Positions 48,838 through 57,402 of a stretch of DNA of 64,000 nt are shown here, piece after piece. This DNA is from Streptomyces alboflavus. GTDB taxonomy: Bacteria > Actinomycetota > Actinomycetes > Streptomycetales > Streptomycetaceae. The position numbers were made by a program, and so were the translations under genes. Below the pieces are notes generated by a model. The model saw nothing but the letters and a program-made list of their open reading frames with translations, did no database searches and had not been told where the DNA came from. Location: assembly GCF_000716675.1 (NCBI RefSeq), contig NZ_JNXT01000003.1, forward strand, positions 186,001 through 250,000. The letters run 5' to 3'. Numbering within the stretch: the stretch's first letter is position 1; each line of letters starts with the position of its first letter.

Positions 48838-49914
48838 TCAGCGCCCCGCCGACGGAGCCCCCGTGCTCTCGCGCACCACGAGATGCGTCGGCACGAGCGT
48901 CGTCCCCTGCTCGCCGGACCCGGTGCGGATCTGCCGCAGGGCGCTCTCCACGAGGAGCTGGCCGACCTGGTCGAAGTCCTGGTGGATGGTGGTCAGGGGC
49001 GGGAAGAAGGAGGACGCGTCGGGGATGTCGTCGAAGCCGATGACGCTGACGTCCCCGGGGATCGAGCGGCCCTTCTCGTGCAGGGCGCGCATGACGCCGA
49101 GGGCCATCTGGTCGTTGGCGGCGAACACCGCGGTGCAGTCCGGCTGTTCGGCCAGCAGGAGCCCCGCACGGTAGCCCGACTCGGCGGTCCAGTCGCCGCG
49201 CAGGGCGGTCGGCACGTCGCGGCCCGCCGCCTCCAGGGTGGCGCGCCAGGCGCCCTCGCGGCCCTGGGCGGCGAACGACTCCTCGGGTCCCGCCAGGTGC
49301 CACACCGTCCGATGGCCGAGGGCGAGCAGATGGTCCACCGCGGTCCTGGCGCCGCCCGCCTGGTCGGTGTCCACCACGCTGTAGCGGTCGCCGGCGTGCG
49401 AATCGGCCACGACGACCCGGACGTTGGGCGGCGGGACCAGGGAGGACGCGTCCAGGAGGTGCACCTCCATGATGGCGATGATCGCGTCCACGGCCAGCTC
49501 GCCGAGGCGGGAGAAGGCGCCGCGCACCTCGTCCTGCGTGGGGACCGCGACCGGGAGCAGCGTGACCGCGTACCCCTCCTGGGCCGCGGAGCGCGCGATG
49601 GCGTCGAGCGTGTGGACGTTCCCCGTCGTCGACAGCGTGAACGTGACGACGCCGATGGTGCGGAACTCGCCGCGGCGCATGGCCCGCGCGGCGCTGTTGG
49701 GGCGGTATCCCAGCTCCGTCATCGCCTCCAGGACCCGCGCGCGGGTCTCCTCGGTGACGCCGGGGAAGCCGTTGGAGACCCGGGAGACGGTCTGGCCGGA
49801 GACGCCGGCCAGGCGCGCGACGTCGATCATGGACGCGCCCTGTTTGCGGCGAGGCGCCCCGCCGCGGCGGCCCGGCGTCCGACGCCCGCCCGCAGGTGTT
49901 CCACTGGTTGTCAC
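48838..49914 (-). CDS. LacI-family repressor of the galactan operon
   Basis: 358 residues from GTG 49912-49914 after GGAAGGG; GTG 49920 is the alternative. HTH: SMIDVARLAGVSGQTVSRVSNG, with the hinge RPNSAARAMRRGEFRTIGV. The periplasmic-binding-like core has VVADSHAGDRYSVVDTDQAGG, VFAANDQMALGVMRAL, VSVIGFDDIPDASSFFPPLTTI and DQVGQLLVESAL. The two ATGTTTACGTAAACAT sites in the divergent gap are almost surely its operators; it would repress itself and the transporter/hydrolase operon until a galacto-sugar binds. Confidence 0.92.
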   Translation of the reverse strand: MTTSGTPAGGRRTPGRRGGAPRRKQGASMIDVARLAGVSGQTVSRVSNGFPGVTEETRARVLEAMTELGYRPNSAARAMRRGEFRTIGVVTFTLSTTGNVHTLDAIARSAAQEGYAVTLLPVAVPTQDEVRGAFSRLGELAVDAIIAIMEVHLLDASSLVPPPNVRVVVADSHAGDRYSVVDTDQAGGARTAVDHLLALGHRTVWHLAGPEESFAAQGREGAWRATLEAAGRDVPTALRGDWTAESGYRAGLLLAEQPDCTAVFAANDQMALGVMRALHEKGRSIPGDVSVIGFDDIPDASSFFPPLTTIHQDFDQVGQLLVESALRQIRTGSGEQGTTLVPTHLVVRESTGAPSAGR

Positions 49915-49998
49915 TTGCACCCTTCCCCGCACTCAAAGTCGAGTCCCGCGCAGCCTCTTGACCCTCCGCTGCGGCGCAGTGTAGACATCTCCCACTCA

Positions 49999-50014
49999 AT
50001 GTTTACGTAAACAT
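49999..50014. promoter_or_regulatory. LacI operator O1
   Basis: Perfect 16-bp palindrome ATGTTTACGTAAACAT, 85 bp upstream of the LacI start and in the divergent promoter region. Identical to the copy at 50045-50060, 46 bp centre to centre. ACG-TAAACAT half sites with central CG are typical of LacI-family operators. Confidence 0.85.
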
Positions 50015-50044
50015 AACACGACCAGCGGCCCTTTCCGGCCATTG

Positions 50045-50060
50045 ATGTTTACGTAAACAT
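50045..50060. promoter_or_regulatory. LacI operator O2
   Basis: Second identical palindrome ATGTTTACGTAAACAT, 48 bp before the first permease gene. Two full sites at 46-bp spacing (about four and a half turns) would hold two dimers, on the promoters of lacI and of the operon respectively. Confidence 0.85.
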
Positions 50061-50108
50061 CGCAAGGCGCGCCCCGGCGGGCGCGAGGCGAGCACGAGGG
50101 GACTTGTC

Positions 50109-51026
50109 ATGGCAACACTGCAATCCGCGGCCGTCGGACGCGCGGGCCCACCCCCGCCGCGACGGCGGCGGTCCTGGACGGGATGGGGGTTCGTCGCCCC
50201 GTTCGCCCTGGTCTTCGCCCTGGTCTTCCTGGCCCCCATCGCCTACTCGATCTATCTGAGCCTCTTCCAGGACCGGCTGATCGGCGGCACCACCTTCGTG
50301 GGCCTGGACAACTACCAACGGGCCCTGGACGACCCGGAGTTCTGGGAGGGGCTCGGCCGGGTGGCGCTGTTCCTCGCCGTCCAGGTGCCGATCATGCTGG
50401 GGATCGCGCTGCTCGTGGCGCTCGCCCTGGACAGCGGCCGGCTCTACGGCAAGAGCTTCTTCCGGATATCGATCTTCCTGCCGTACGCCGTGCCCGCCGT
50501 GGTCGCCACCCTCATGTGGGGCTTCATGTACGGCACCCGGTTCGGACTCGTCGGCGACGTGAACGACGCCTTCGGCACCGAGCTGCCCGACCCGCTCTCA
50601 CCGGACCTCGTGCTCGCCTCCATCGGCAACATCGTGACCTGGGAGTTCGTCGGCTACAACATGCTGATCTTCTACTCCGCGCTGCGCGTGGTCCCGCGCT
50701 CCCTGTACGAGGCCGCGGAGATCGACGGCGCCTCGCAGCTGCGCGTCATCACCGCCATCAAGATCCCCGCGATCCGCGGCGCGCTGGTCATCGCGACCAT
50801 CTTCTCGATCATCGGCAGCTTCCAGCTCTTCAACGAGCCGAGCATCCTCCAGGACCTCGCGCCCAACGCCATCACCACCTCGTACACCCCCAACCTCTAC
50901 ACCTACTCGCTGTCGTTCAACGGACAGCAGCAGAACTACTCCGCGACGGTCGCGATCATCATGGGCCTGATCACCATGGTCATCGCGTACGTCGTCCAGC
51001 TCCGCGGCATGCGCAAGGGAGCGTGA
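50109..51026 (+). CDS. Sugar ABC importer permease 1 (MalF/UgpA-like)
   Basis: 305 residues, ATG 50109 with CGAGGGGA upstream. Six membrane helices; the EAA loop reads YEAAEIDGASQLRVITAIKIP and contacts the ATPase. VGLDNYQRALDDPEFW near the N-terminus is typical of carbohydrate-uptake family 1. No ATPase gene is in the operon; in Streptomyces such importers use the shared ATPase MsiK encoded elsewhere. Confidence 0.92.
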   Translation: MATLQSAAVGRAGPPPPRRRRSWTGWGFVAPFALVFALVFLAPIAYSIYLSLFQDRLIGGTTFVGLDNYQRALDDPEFWEGLGRVALFLAVQVPIMLGIALLVALALDSGRLYGKSFFRISIFLPYAVPAVVATLMWGFMYGTRFGLVGDVNDAFGTELPDPLSPDLVLASIGNIVTWEFVGYNMLIFYSALRVVPRSLYEAAEIDGASQLRVITAIKIPAIRGALVIATIFSIIGSFQLFNEPSILQDLAPNAITTSYTPNLYTYSLSFNGQQQNYSATVAIIMGLITMVIAYVVQLRGMRKGA

Positions 51027-51029
51027 CCC

Positions 51030-51971
51030 ATGGCCACCCCCACCAGAACCGCCGCCAGAGCCCCCCGCGCGAGGCACGCCCCGCCGCCGCGCCTGCGCCC
51101 CGCCCGGCGTCCCCGCCACAGCCTGGCCCGCCCCCGCCGCAGCGTCCCGCTGACCCTGCTCACCGGCCTGGTCGTGCTCTACACCCTCGTGCCCCTGCTG
51201 TGGCTCGTCATCAGCGCCACCAAGTCCCAGGAGGGCCTGGCCGATTCGTTCGGCCTGTGGTTCGGCGGCGACTTCTCCCTGTGGGACAACGTCAGGGAGA
51301 CCTTCACCTACAACGACGGCGTCTTCACCCGCTGGCTCCTGAACACCCTGGTGTACGTCGTCCTCGGCGCCGGAGGAGCCACCGTCCTCGCCGTCCTCGG
51401 CGGCTACGCCCTCGCCAAGTTCGACTTCCCCGGCAAGCGCGTCGTCTTCGCCGTGGTCATCGGGGCGGTCGCCGTGCCCGGCACCGCCCTCGCGGTGCCC
51501 ACCTTCCTGATGTTCGGCGAGCTGGGCCTGACCAACACCCCCTGGGCCGTCATCATCCCCTCGCTCATCTCGCCGTTCGGCCTCTATCTGATGTGGGTCT
51601 TCGCCACCGAGGCCATCCCCGCCGAGCTGCTCGAGGCCGCGCGCGTCGACGGCGCCGGGGAGCTGCGCACCTTCATCCAGGTGTGCCTGCCGCTGCTCGC
51701 GCCCGGGATGGTCACCGTCCTGCTGTTCACGATGGTGCAGACCTGGAACAACTACTTCCTGCCGCTGATCATGATCAAGGATCCCGACTGGTATCCGCTC
51801 ACCCTGGGCCTCAACAGCTGGAACGCCCAGGCCTCGACGGCGGGCGGCGAGCCCGTCTTCCACCTGGTGATCACCGGTTCGCTCATCACCATCCTGCCGC
51901 TCATCGCCGCCTTCCTGCTGCTCCAGAAGTTCTGGCAGTCGGGCCTCGCCGCCGGAAGCGTCAAGGAATAG
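51030..51971 (+). CDS. Sugar ABC importer permease 2 (MalG/UgpE-like)
   Basis: 313 residues, ATG 51030, three bases after the first permease stop. An Arg/Pro-rich cytoplasmic N-terminus of about 45 residues precedes six helices. EAA loop: LLEAARVDGAGELRTFIQVCLPLLAP. YALAKFDFPGKR marks the usual CUT1 loop. Partner of the permease at 50109. Confidence 0.92.
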   Translation: MATPTRTAARAPRARHAPPPRLRPARRPRHSLARPRRSVPLTLLTGLVVLYTLVPLLWLVISATKSQEGLADSFGLWFGGDFSLWDNVRETFTYNDGVFTRWLLNTLVYVVLGAGGATVLAVLGGYALAKFDFPGKRVVFAVVIGAVAVPGTALAVPTFLMFGELGLTNTPWAVIIPSLISPFGLYLMWVFATEAIPAELLEAARVDGAGELRTFIQVCLPLLAPGMVTVLLFTMVQTWNNYFLPLIMIKDPDWYPLTLGLNSWNAQASTAGGEPVFHLVITGSLITILPLIAAFLLLQKFWQSGLAAGSVKE

Positions 51972-52047
51972 CGCTCCGCGCCCGACCCGGCCCCGCTCGC
52001 TCACTTCCGCACACCGATCCGCACGTCCAGCCAAGGGGAACTCGTCC

Positions 52048-53391
52048 ATGCCGTTGCACACCCGCCGTGCCCTGCGCGGTCTCGCCGTCGTCTGCGCACT
52101 GACCCTGGGAGCGGCCGCCTGCGGCTCCTCCGACGACGGACAGAGCCCGAAGAACGTATCCGGAAAGGACATCGACGCGGCCCTGAAGAAGGGCGGAAAG
52201 ATCACGGTGTGGGCCTGGGAGCCCACACTGAAGAAGGTCGCGGAGGACTTCGAGGAGGAGCACCCGGGCGTCGAGGTCGACCTCGTCAACGCGGGCACGA
52301 ACGACAAGCAGTACACCGCCCTGGAGAACGCCATGTCCGCGGGCAAGGGCGTCCCCGACGTCGCACAGATCGAGTACTACGCCCTCGGCCAGTTCGCCCT
52401 GAAGGAGTCGATCACCGACCTGTCGGGCTTCGGCGCGGCCAAGCTCGCCAGCAGCTACTCCCGCGGCCCCTGGAGCGCCGTCAGCCAGGGCGGCGACAAG
52501 ACGTACGCCCTGCCGATGGACTCCGGCCCGATGGCGCTCTTCTACAACAAGAAGCTCTTCGACAAGCACGACATCGCCGTGCCCACCACCTGGGACGAGT
52601 ACGTCGACGCCGCCCGCGCCCTGCACAAGGCCGACCCCGAGGTGTACATCACCAACGACACCGGCGACGCGGGCCTGACCACCAGCCTGCTGTGGCAGGC
52701 GGGTTCACGGCCCTTCGACGTCAAGGACAAGACCGACGTCGGCATCAGCTTCAAGGACAAGGGCGCCGCCGCCTACACGAAGACGTGGCAGAAGCTGATC
52801 GACGACAAGCTCCTCGCGCCCGTCACGTCCTGGAGCGACGAGTGGTACCAGGGCATGGCCAAGGGCACCATCGCGACCCTGGCCATCGGCGCCTGGATGC
52901 CCGCCAACCTCGCCTCCGGCGTGAAATCCGGCGCGGGGGACTGGCGCGTGGCGCCGCTGCCGCAGTGGACCAAGGGCGGAAAGACCAGTGCGGAGAACGG
53001 CGGCAGCTCCCTGGCCCTGCCGACGGCCGGCAAGAACAAGGAACTCGCGTACGCCTTCGTCAAGTACGCCAACCACGGAGCCGGGGTCCAGACCCGCATC
53101 AAGGAGGGCTCCTTCCCCGCGACGAACACCGATCTGACGTCGGACAGGTTCCAGCAGACCAAGTTCCCCTACTTCGGCGGGCAGAAGGCCAACCAGGTCT
53201 TCGCCGAGTCGGCGGCGCGCGTCCCCGACGACTGGTCGTACCTGCCGTTCCAGGTCTACTCCAACTCCGTCTTCAACGACACCGCGGGCAAGGCGTACGT
53301 GTCGGGCACGCCGCTCGCCGACGGGCTGAAGTCCTGGCAGCGCAAGTTGGCCGAGTACGGCAAGCAGCAGGGGTTCACCGTCCACGAGTGA
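52048..53391 (+). CDS. Sugar-binding lipoprotein of the galactan operon ABC importer
   Basis: 447 residues, ATG 52048 after AAGGGG. Lipobox TLGAAACGSS with Cys at about 26. Extracellular solute-binding family 1: KITVWAWEPTLKKVAEDFEEE, NAGTNDKQYTALENAMSAGKG, VAQIEYYALGQFA, YALPMDSGPMALFYNKKLFD and a late WQRKLAEYGKQQGF. Membership with GH42 and GH30 genes points to galacto-oligosaccharides as ligand; that is inference. Confidence 0.9.
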   Translation: MPLHTRRALRGLAVVCALTLGAAACGSSDDGQSPKNVSGKDIDAALKKGGKITVWAWEPTLKKVAEDFEEEHPGVEVDLVNAGTNDKQYTALENAMSAGKGVPDVAQIEYYALGQFALKESITDLSGFGAAKLASSYSRGPWSAVSQGGDKTYALPMDSGPMALFYNKKLFDKHDIAVPTTWDEYVDAARALHKADPEVYITNDTGDAGLTTSLLWQAGSRPFDVKDKTDVGISFKDKGAAAYTKTWQKLIDDKLLAPVTSWSDEWYQGMAKGTIATLAIGAWMPANLASGVKSGAGDWRVAPLPQWTKGGKTSAENGGSSLALPTAGKNKELAYAFVKYANHGAGVQTRIKEGSFPATNTDLTSDRFQQTKFPYFGGQKANQVFAESAARVPDDWSYLPFQVYSNSVFNDTAGKAYVSGTPLADGLKSWQRKLAEYGKQQGFTVHE

Positions 53392-53444
53392 CCCGGCCAC
53401 GCTCCGAAAGCCGCTCCCACGACGCTCGAAGGACGAGAGTGACG

Positions 53445-55544
53445 ATGAACCGTCGTACCACCCTGCCCCGCCTGCTGCCCGCACCGGACGGCGGCAGCCG
53501 CGCCCGGCTCGCCTACGGCGCCGACTACAACCCCGAGCAGTGGCCCCGGGAGGTGTGGCAGGAGGACGTCCGGCTGATGCGCCGGGCGGGGGTCAACCTC
53601 GTCTCCCTGGGGATCTTCTCCTGGGCGCGCGTCCAACCCGACGACGGCGTCTGGGACTTCGCGTGGCTCGACGAGCTGATGGACCTCCTGCACGCCCACG
53701 GCATCGCCGTCGACCTCGCCACCGCCACGGCGTCGCCCCCGCCGTGGCTGACCACGGCGCACCCGGAGATCCTGCCGGTCACGGCCGAGGGTGCGACGGT
53801 CTGGCCCGGCGCGCGGCAGCACTGGCGGCCGACGTCGCCGGTGTTCCGCGAGTACGCGCTCCGGCTGGTCTCCGCGATGGCGAAGCAGTACGCGGGCCAT
53901 CCGGCCCTGGTGGCCTGGCACGTCAACAACGAGCTGGGCTGCCACAACGTCTACGACTACTCCGACGACGCCGCCCGCGCCTTCCGGCTCTGGCTGCGCG
54001 ACCGGTACCAGAGCCTGGACCGGCTCAACCACGCCTGGGGCACGGCCTTCTGGTCCCAGCGCTACAGCGACTGGGACCAGATCCTGCCGCCCCGCCTCGC
54101 CGCGTCGCACCCCAACCCCACCCAGCAGCTGGACTTCAAGCGCTTCTCGTCCGACGCGCTGAAGGACTATCTGTGCGCCGAGCGGGACATCCTGCGCCGC
54201 CTCACCCCCGAGACGCCCGTGACCAGCAACTTCATGGTGATGGGCGGCACCAAGGGCATGAACTACGCCGACTGGGCCCGCGAGGTCGACTTCGTCTCCA
54301 ACGACCACTACGTCCACCCCGGCCCCCAGGACCGCGACGAGCTGTCGTTCTCCGCGAACCTCGTCAGCGGCATCGCGGGCGGGCGGCCCTGGTACGTGAT
54401 GGAGCACTCCACGAGCGCCGTCAACTGGCAGCCCGTCAACGTCGCGAAGCGCCCCGGCGACCTCGCCCGCGACTCGCTGCTGCACGTCGCCCACGGCGCC
54501 GACGGCATCTGCTTCTTCCAGTGGCGCCAGTCGGCGGCCGGAGCCGAGAAGTACCACTCGGCGATGGTCCCGCACGCGGGGGAGGACAGCGCTGTCTTCC
54601 GCGGCGTGACCGAACTCGGCGCCACACTCGTCGAGTTGGCGCCGGTCGCCGGTTCCGTGCGCGAACCGGCCGCCGTCGCGGTCCTCTTCGACTGGGAGTC
54701 GTGGTGGGCCGGCGAACAGGACTCCCACCCCACCTCCCGCCTGGACTACCGCCAGGAGGCACTCGACTGGTACTCCGCGCTGCTCGCGCTCGGGATCCGC
54801 GCCGACGTGATCACGACGGACGCCGACCTCGCCCCGTACCGGCTGCTCGTCGCGCCCGTCCTGCACGTGGTGCCCGGGGAGCTGGCCGCTCGGCTGACCC
54901 GGTACGCGGAGGGCGGCGGCCACCTGGTCACCACGTACTTCTCCGGCGTCGTCGACGAGAACGACCACGTGTGGCTGGGGGGTTATCCGGGGGCGCTGCG
55001 GGAGCTGCTCGGGGTCAGGGTGGAGGAGTTCGGGCCGCTCCTGGACGGGGATGCCGTGGCTGTGGACGGTGACGCCCTGTCTCTTGACGGTGATCTCACG
55101 GGCACGCTGTGGGCCGACCGCGTCGACGTCGTCGACCCCGCCGTGGAGGTCCTCGCCGAGTACCGGTCGGGTGAGCACGCCGGTCGACCGGTGGTGACCC
55201 GCCGGCGCGCCGGGAGCGGGACGGCCGCCTACGTCGGCACCCGCCTGGGCGCGGAGGGTCTTGCCGGGCTCCTGCCCCGGCTGCTCGACGCGGCCGAGGT
55301 CCGGAGCGAACTCCCCGCCGCCGCGCGCGGCCGGGTCGAGCTGACGGTCCGCCGGACCGAGGACCACCGGTACCTGTTCCTGGTCAACCGCACCGACGAG
55401 GCGGTGACCGTGACCGGCCTGGTCGGGGACGTGCTCATCGGTGCCCACGAAGACGTGCTCACCGGCACCCGCGAAGACGTCCCGCAGAGCCACCTCACCC
55501 TGCCCCCGCGCGGCGTCGCAGTCCTGCGCGAGCCCGCTCCCTGA
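53445..55544 (+). CDS. GH42 beta-galactosidase
   Basis: 699 residues from ATG 53445 (GTG 53439 two codons earlier is equally possible; AAGGA is at 53430). No signal peptide, so it is cytoplasmic. GH42 features: YGADYNPEQWPREVWQED at the N-terminus, WHVNNELGCHNVYDYS (acid Glu about 163), DFVSNDHYV and WYVMEHSTSAVNWQP (nucleophile Glu about 323), then the trimerisation and C-terminal domains with GGGHLVTTYFSG. It would cleave imported beta-galacto-oligosaccharides. Confidence 0.93.
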   Translation: MNRRTTLPRLLPAPDGGSRARLAYGADYNPEQWPREVWQEDVRLMRRAGVNLVSLGIFSWARVQPDDGVWDFAWLDELMDLLHAHGIAVDLATATASPPPWLTTAHPEILPVTAEGATVWPGARQHWRPTSPVFREYALRLVSAMAKQYAGHPALVAWHVNNELGCHNVYDYSDDAARAFRLWLRDRYQSLDRLNHAWGTAFWSQRYSDWDQILPPRLAASHPNPTQQLDFKRFSSDALKDYLCAERDILRRLTPETPVTSNFMVMGGTKGMNYADWAREVDFVSNDHYVHPGPQDRDELSFSANLVSGIAGGRPWYVMEHSTSAVNWQPVNVAKRPGDLARDSLLHVAHGADGICFFQWRQSAAGAEKYHSAMVPHAGEDSAVFRGVTELGATLVELAPVAGSVREPAAVAVLFDWESWWAGEQDSHPTSRLDYRQEALDWYSALLALGIRADVITTDADLAPYRLLVAPVLHVVPGELAARLTRYAEGGGHLVTTYFSGVVDENDHVWLGGYPGALRELLGVRVEEFGPLLDGDAVAVDGDALSLDGDLTGTLWADRVDVVDPAVEVLAEYRSGEHAGRPVVTRRRAGSGTAAYVGTRLGAEGLAGLLPRLLDAAEVRSELPAAARGRVELTVRRTEDHRYLFLVNRTDEAVTVTGLVGDVLIGAHEDVLTGTREDVPQSHLTLPPRGVAVLREPAP

Positions 55545-55589
55545 CAGCACGGCACCCCACCCGAAGTGACAACTCCAGAAGGGATCACG

Positions 55590-57191
55590 ATGGCACACGG
55601 CACCCGCAAGCGACCGCTGCCGACCGTCCTCGGCGTCACCGCCCTGGCCGCGGTCACCGCACTCGCCGCCGCCCCACCGTCACCCGCGGCCGAGCACACG
55701 GCCGCCGACTCCGTCACCGTCAGCCCCGACCCCGTGAACGCGCAGCAGCGGTTCGAGGGGTGGGGCACCAGCCTGGTCTGGTTCGCCAACGCCACCGGCG
55801 GCTACCCCGACGAGATCCGCAACGAACTCGCCGAGCTGCTGTTCGGCGCCGACGGCCTCGCCCTCAACATCGCCCGCTACAACATCGGCGGCGGCAACGC
55901 CCCTGACGTCAAGGACTACCTCCGGGCCGGTGGCGCGGTCCAGGGGTGGTGGCAGGCACCCGAGGGCACGACCCGCGAGGACACCGAGTGGTGGGACCCC
56001 GCGAACCCCGCCCACTGGAAGGGCGACGCGGACAAGCCCCAGCGCTGGTGGGTCGACCGGATCAAGTCGCGGATCGACCACTGGGAGACGTTCAGCAATT
56101 CGCCCCCGTGGTTCATGACGAAGAGCGGTTACGTCTCAGGGGGCTTCGACGCCAACGAGGACCAGCTCAAGCCGGACTCCGTGGACGACTTCACCGCGTA
56201 CCTCGCCGGCGCAACGCGGCGCCTGGAGAAGGCGCACGGCATCAAGGTGAAGACGCTCGACCCCTTCAACGAGCCCAACACCGACTACTGGAGCACCAGG
56301 CTCGGCCCCGACGGACAGCCCGTCGGCGGCCGCCAGGAGGGCGCGCACATGGGCCCGGGGCTCCAGAGCCAGGTCATCCGCTCGCTGGCCCCGGCGCTGC
56401 GGAAGTACACGTCCCGCACGAAGATCTCGGCGATGGACGAGACCAACCCCACCAAGTTCGCCGAGAACTGGAACTCCTACCCGGACGACGTGCGGCGCCT
56501 CGTCGACCAGCTCAACGTCCACACGTACGGCACCGGGGGCCGCACCACCGTGCGGGACCTGGCCGAGGCGGCGGGCAAGCCGCTGTGGATGAGCGAGGTC
56601 GAGGGGGAGTGGGACCCGGACGGGCAGGACTTCGAGGACATGAGGTCGGGCCTCGGCCTGGCCCAGCACATGGTCGACGACCTGCGCGAACTGGAGCCCA
56701 CGGCCTGGGTGTTCTGGCAGCCCGTCGAGGACTACAACAACATGAAGCCCGGCGGTGAGAGCGCCAGGGGCGGCAACTGGGGCAGCATCCAGCTCCCCTT
56801 CGACTGCACCGCCGAGGACACCCTGAAGACCTGCCCCATCAGGACCAACACCAAGTTCGACACGGCCAGGAACTTCACCCACCACATCCGCCCGGGCGAC
56901 CGTCTCATCACGGTGGACGAGCCCTCCAGCGCGGCGGCGCTCGACGCCGACGGCAAGGGCGCCACGGTCGTCCACGTCAACTCCACCGGGGCGGAGCGCT
57001 CGGTGACGGTGGACCTGTCGAAGTTCGCCTCCGTCGGCCCGGACGCGACCGTGACACCGGTCGTCACCAGCGCGGACGGCGCCCTGGAACGGCAGGACCC
57101 GGTCCGGGTCACCGACCGGCGGGCCACGGTCACCGTTCCCGCCGAGTCGGTCACCAGCCTCGTGGTCGAGGGGGTCTCCGGGCGCCGGTGA
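55590..57191 (+). CDS. Secreted GH30 endo-beta-1,6-galactanase-like enzyme
   Basis: 533 residues from ATG 55590 after AAGGGA. A signal peptide runs to about residue 33 (SPAAEH). GH30 (beta/alpha)8 barrel: FEGWGTSLVWFANATGGYP, NIARYNIGGGNAPDV, SNSPPWFMTKSGYVSGG, LDPFNEPNTDYW (acid Glu228) and LWMSEVEGEWDPDG (nucleophile Glu336), WVFWQPVEDYNNM; a C-terminal beta-sandwich follows. The GGGNAPDVKDYLR and PNTDYW signatures fit subfamily 5 endo-beta-1,6-galactanases that trim type II arabinogalactan side chains. Last gene of the LacI operon. Confidence 0.88.
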   Translation: MAHGTRKRPLPTVLGVTALAAVTALAAAPPSPAAEHTAADSVTVSPDPVNAQQRFEGWGTSLVWFANATGGYPDEIRNELAELLFGADGLALNIARYNIGGGNAPDVKDYLRAGGAVQGWWQAPEGTTREDTEWWDPANPAHWKGDADKPQRWWVDRIKSRIDHWETFSNSPPWFMTKSGYVSGGFDANEDQLKPDSVDDFTAYLAGATRRLEKAHGIKVKTLDPFNEPNTDYWSTRLGPDGQPVGGRQEGAHMGPGLQSQVIRSLAPALRKYTSRTKISAMDETNPTKFAENWNSYPDDVRRLVDQLNVHTYGTGGRTTVRDLAEAAGKPLWMSEVEGEWDPDGQDFEDMRSGLGLAQHMVDDLRELEPTAWVFWQPVEDYNNMKPGGESARGGNWGSIQLPFDCTAEDTLKTCPIRTNTKFDTARNFTHHIRPGDRLITVDEPSSAAALDADGKGATVVHVNSTGAERSVTVDLSKFASVGPDATVTPVVTSADGALERQDPVRVTDRRATVTVPAESVTSLVVEGVSGRR

Positions 57192-57230
57192 GACCGGGGG
57201 AGGGCCCTGACCTCCGAAGCAAGATCTAAG

Positions 57231-57249
57231 TTAGGTTAGCCTTTCCTAG
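57231..57249 (+). promoter_or_regulatory. DmdR/IdeR iron box
   Basis: TTAGGTTAGCCTTTCCTAG matches the actinobacterial iron-repressor consensus TTAGGTTAGGCTCACCTAA at 15 of 19 positions by eye. It lies 25 bp before the small ORF at 57274 and heads the siderophore operon, so iron limitation should derepress it. Confidence 0.85.
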
Positions 57250-57273
57250 GTTTCACTCAGGGGAGGGGATTCC

Positions 57274-57402
57274 ATGCCGACTTGGAACACGGAGGCAGGG
57301 CGGGCTCGGTCGCCCTGGTCAGCCGGGCGACCGAAACCCCGGCCGGGCCGCGTCCGGGCGGAGCGGCCCGGACCGGCACCGCTGACGGGCGGTGCCGCAT
57401 GA
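57274..57402 (+). CDS. Possible 42-residue leader peptide upstream of the siderophore-interacting protein
   Basis: ATG 57274 follows GGGGAGGGG, the best ribosome site in the operon head. It encodes MPTWNTEAGRAR and then a Ser/Arg/Pro-rich stretch, ending TGGAA with TGA 57400-57402 overlapping the ATG of the next gene (ATGA). The next gene has only a poor ribosome site of its own, so translation may be coupled through this ORF. Composition is like non-coding GC-rich DNA; the product may not matter. Confidence 0.4.
   Translation: MPTWNTEAGRARSPWSAGRPKPRPGRVRAERPGPAPLTGGAA

Noticed and set aside
48652..50010. Long plus-strand open frame opposite the LacI gene
   Set aside because: Shadow of the LacI coding frame; the minus strand has a full LacI domain structure and ribosome site.
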